Source: an uncultured Akkermansia sp.
GTDB lineage: Bacteria; Verrucomicrobiota; Verrucomicrobiia; Verrucomicrobiales; Akkermansiaceae
Length of the DNA: 12,634 nt
Direction: 5' to 3'
Assembly (NCBI GenBank): GCA_947585525.1
Contig: CANPXA010000029.1
Coordinates: 1 to 12,634 of the forward strand
Shown here: positions 11,716 through 12,634 of the stretch, in pieces
How positions within the stretch are numbered: position 1 is the first letter of the stretch
How the letters are laid out: each line of letters starts with the position of its first letter
Program-made: the position numbers and the translations under genes
Notes under the pieces: model-generated
The model's input: the letters and a program-made list of their open reading frames with translations, nothing else
Told to the model about the DNA's origin: nothing
The model's database searches: none

Positions 11716-12536
11716 ACGACCTCTTCCAATTCCTCGGCGAACCACTGGCTCAGCGCAGCCTTTGGGCGTGCGCCGTGGTGGGCTTCACGGATGGCTTTCT
11801 GAGCGCCCTCGTGCTGTTGAGGCGTTCTTCGCTTCAGATAGGCACCATCTCCTGCGCCCTGTTGCCGGGGATCGCTTTGGGCATCTTGCTTTTCGGACTC
11901 GGGCACTGGAGCGTGCTCACCGGCGCAGTTCTTGCCGGTCTTCTGGTCGGTCTCAGCTCGCTCTTCGTCGCCCGCTCCACTCGCATCCTGCACCAGGATG
12001 TCGCACTCTCCGTCATCCATTCTGTAGCTTTCGCCGCCGGTTATATCGTCCTCATGCATCTCGGTCTTCAGCAAAAGGTGGATGATTGGCTCTTCGGCAA
12101 CATCATGAGCATGGGCGACACCGACCTTCGGATCGCTTACTTCACCGGGGCGCTCGCCATTCTTCTCATCACCCTCTTTTGGCGTCCCTTGCTCATCTTC
12201 CTCTTCGACGCGCGCGCGGCCGCTGCCCAGGGGCTTCCCACGCGCTCGCTCAGCTACGGCATCTTCGCACTCATCATCCTCGCCCTCGTCTCCTCCCTTC
12301 AAGCCGTCGGAGCCTTTCTCACTCTCGGTCTCCTCGTTGCTCCGGCTGCCGCCGTGCGGCTCCTCTCCGACCGCGCCGAGACTCTTTTTTGGGGCGGTGC
12401 CATCATCGGTTCTTCCTGTAGTGTCCTCGCATTTTTTCTCTCCTTTCTCCTCGGTTGGCACCTCGGAGCCTCCATCATCCTCTTGCTCGGCGTTGTCTTC
12501 CTCGTTTCCTTCCTCATCTCTCGAAGAAAAAGATAG
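11712..12536 (+). CDS. znuB: Metal (Zn/Mn) ABC transporter, permease (ABC-3 family)
   Basis: The protein has 274 residues, a standard length for the family, with about eight hydrophobic membrane segments. It forms the channel for metal brought by the periplasmic protein. Family features are an early GFTDGFLSALVLLRRSSLQIG, then ISCALLPGIALG (many relatives have SHAVLPG; here Cys replaces His), a WLFGNIMSM loop after the fourth segment, FDARAAAAQGLP before the coupling region, and the strongly conserved SLQAVGAFLTLGLLVAPAAA near residue 200. The C-terminus is basic (ISRRKR). The ATG overlaps the ATPase stop. A GC hairpin follows the stop by 5 bases. It is the last gene of the operon in the window. 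Metal specificity cannot be read. Confidence 0.9.
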   Translation: MNDLFQFLGEPLAQRSLWACAVVGFTDGFLSALVLLRRSSLQIGTISCALLPGIALGILLFGLGHWSVLTGAVLAGLLVGLSSLFVARSTRILHQDVALSVIHSVAFAAGYIVLMHLGLQQKVDDWLFGNIMSMGDTDLRIAYFTGALAILLITLFWRPLLIFLFDARAAAAQGLPTRSLSYGIFALIILALVSSLQAVGAFLTLGLLVAPAAAVRLLSDRAETLFWGGAIIGSSCSVLAFFLSFLLGWHLGASIILLLGVVFLVSFLISRRKR

Positions 12537-12541
12537 CCGGG

Positions 12542-12559
12542 GGGCGCCTGGGGGCGCCC
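12542..12559 (+). terminator. GC hairpin after the transporter operon
   Basis: A perfect 7-bp stem GGGCGCC/GGCGCCC with loop TGGG, without a following T-run. It is nearly the same as the hairpin after coaC (1565-1582). TAAGTCAA follows, similar to the tail of the hairpins in repeats A and B. Confidence 0.5.
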
Positions 12560-12568
12560 TAAGTCAAC

Positions 12569-12574
12569 TATAAT
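12569..12574 (+). promoter_or_regulatory. Possible -10 box for a gene beyond the window
   Basis: A perfect TATAAT lies in the AT-rich end of the window, but I see no good -35 at 17 bp. The last 75 bases show no gene. Confidence 0.2.
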
Positions 12575-12634
12575 AATTAAGGTTGGCGAATTTTTATTTT
12601 ACGCTAAGAAAGGTCAGCATAGCTCCGCTTATGG

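Noticed and set aside
11586..12461. 291-residue minus-strand open frame
   Set aside because: Antisense to the clear ABC permease; its Glu/Gly/Asp-rich composition is a by-product of the membrane protein codons.

Overview
The window (12,634 bp, GC-rich) holds ordinary bacterial housekeeping genes, all on the + strand. They are separated by an unusually rich set of short intergenic repeats. I infer a Gram-negative PVC-type bacterium, most likely Verrucomicrobiota. The reasons are a stand-alone CoaC-type flavoprotein, weak or missing Shine-Dalgarno motifs, proteins with periplasmic or lipoprotein-type N-termini, and a four-helix-bundle (S23/IVP-type) gene. The phylum call is moderate only; no rRNA marker is present.

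Layout. 1-449: the 3' part of an unrecognised gene whose end runs into a repeat. 535-1551: ridA-family gene and coaC-like flavoprotein, probably co-transcribed. 1552-2333: non-coding, with a composite repeat, a pyrimidine-rich tract, and the pnp promoter and leader. 2334-4475: pnp. 4489-5443: two nearly identical four-helix-bundle genes as a perfect-register 458-bp tandem duplication bounded by TACGAWN heptamers. 5667-7452: two paralogous membrane-anchored coiled-coil proteins, then a small exported protein and an endonuclease III (nth). 8383-9027: a second composite repeat with an 11-unit heptamer array, then the rplS promoter and leader. 9028-9372: rplS. 9543-12536: a tightly overlapping four-gene metal (Zn/Mn) ABC transporter operon consisting of a binding protein, an unknown anchored protein, an ATPase and a permease.

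The most unusual content is the repeat system. Nearly every heptamer array (consensus TACGAWN, on either strand) starts right after a perfect or near-perfect hairpin, usually one at or overlapping a stop codon. The usual junction is (T/C)ATGTACGA. Two of the non-coding elements (about 1583-1930 and 8401-8822) have inverted ends. They share a 78-nt block at about 83% identity in opposite orientation, and a hairpin with a compensatory base-pair change. One version of the repeat carries the duplicated four-helix-bundle gene. I infer a family of mobile or recombining elements that target hairpins, some with and some without the protein gene. This rests on hand comparison only.

Functionally, pnp (RNA decay), rplS (translation), nth (DNA repair), coaC (coenzyme A synthesis), ridA (enamine/imine detoxification) and the metal transporter are unrelated housekeeping units. 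They do not form one pathway.
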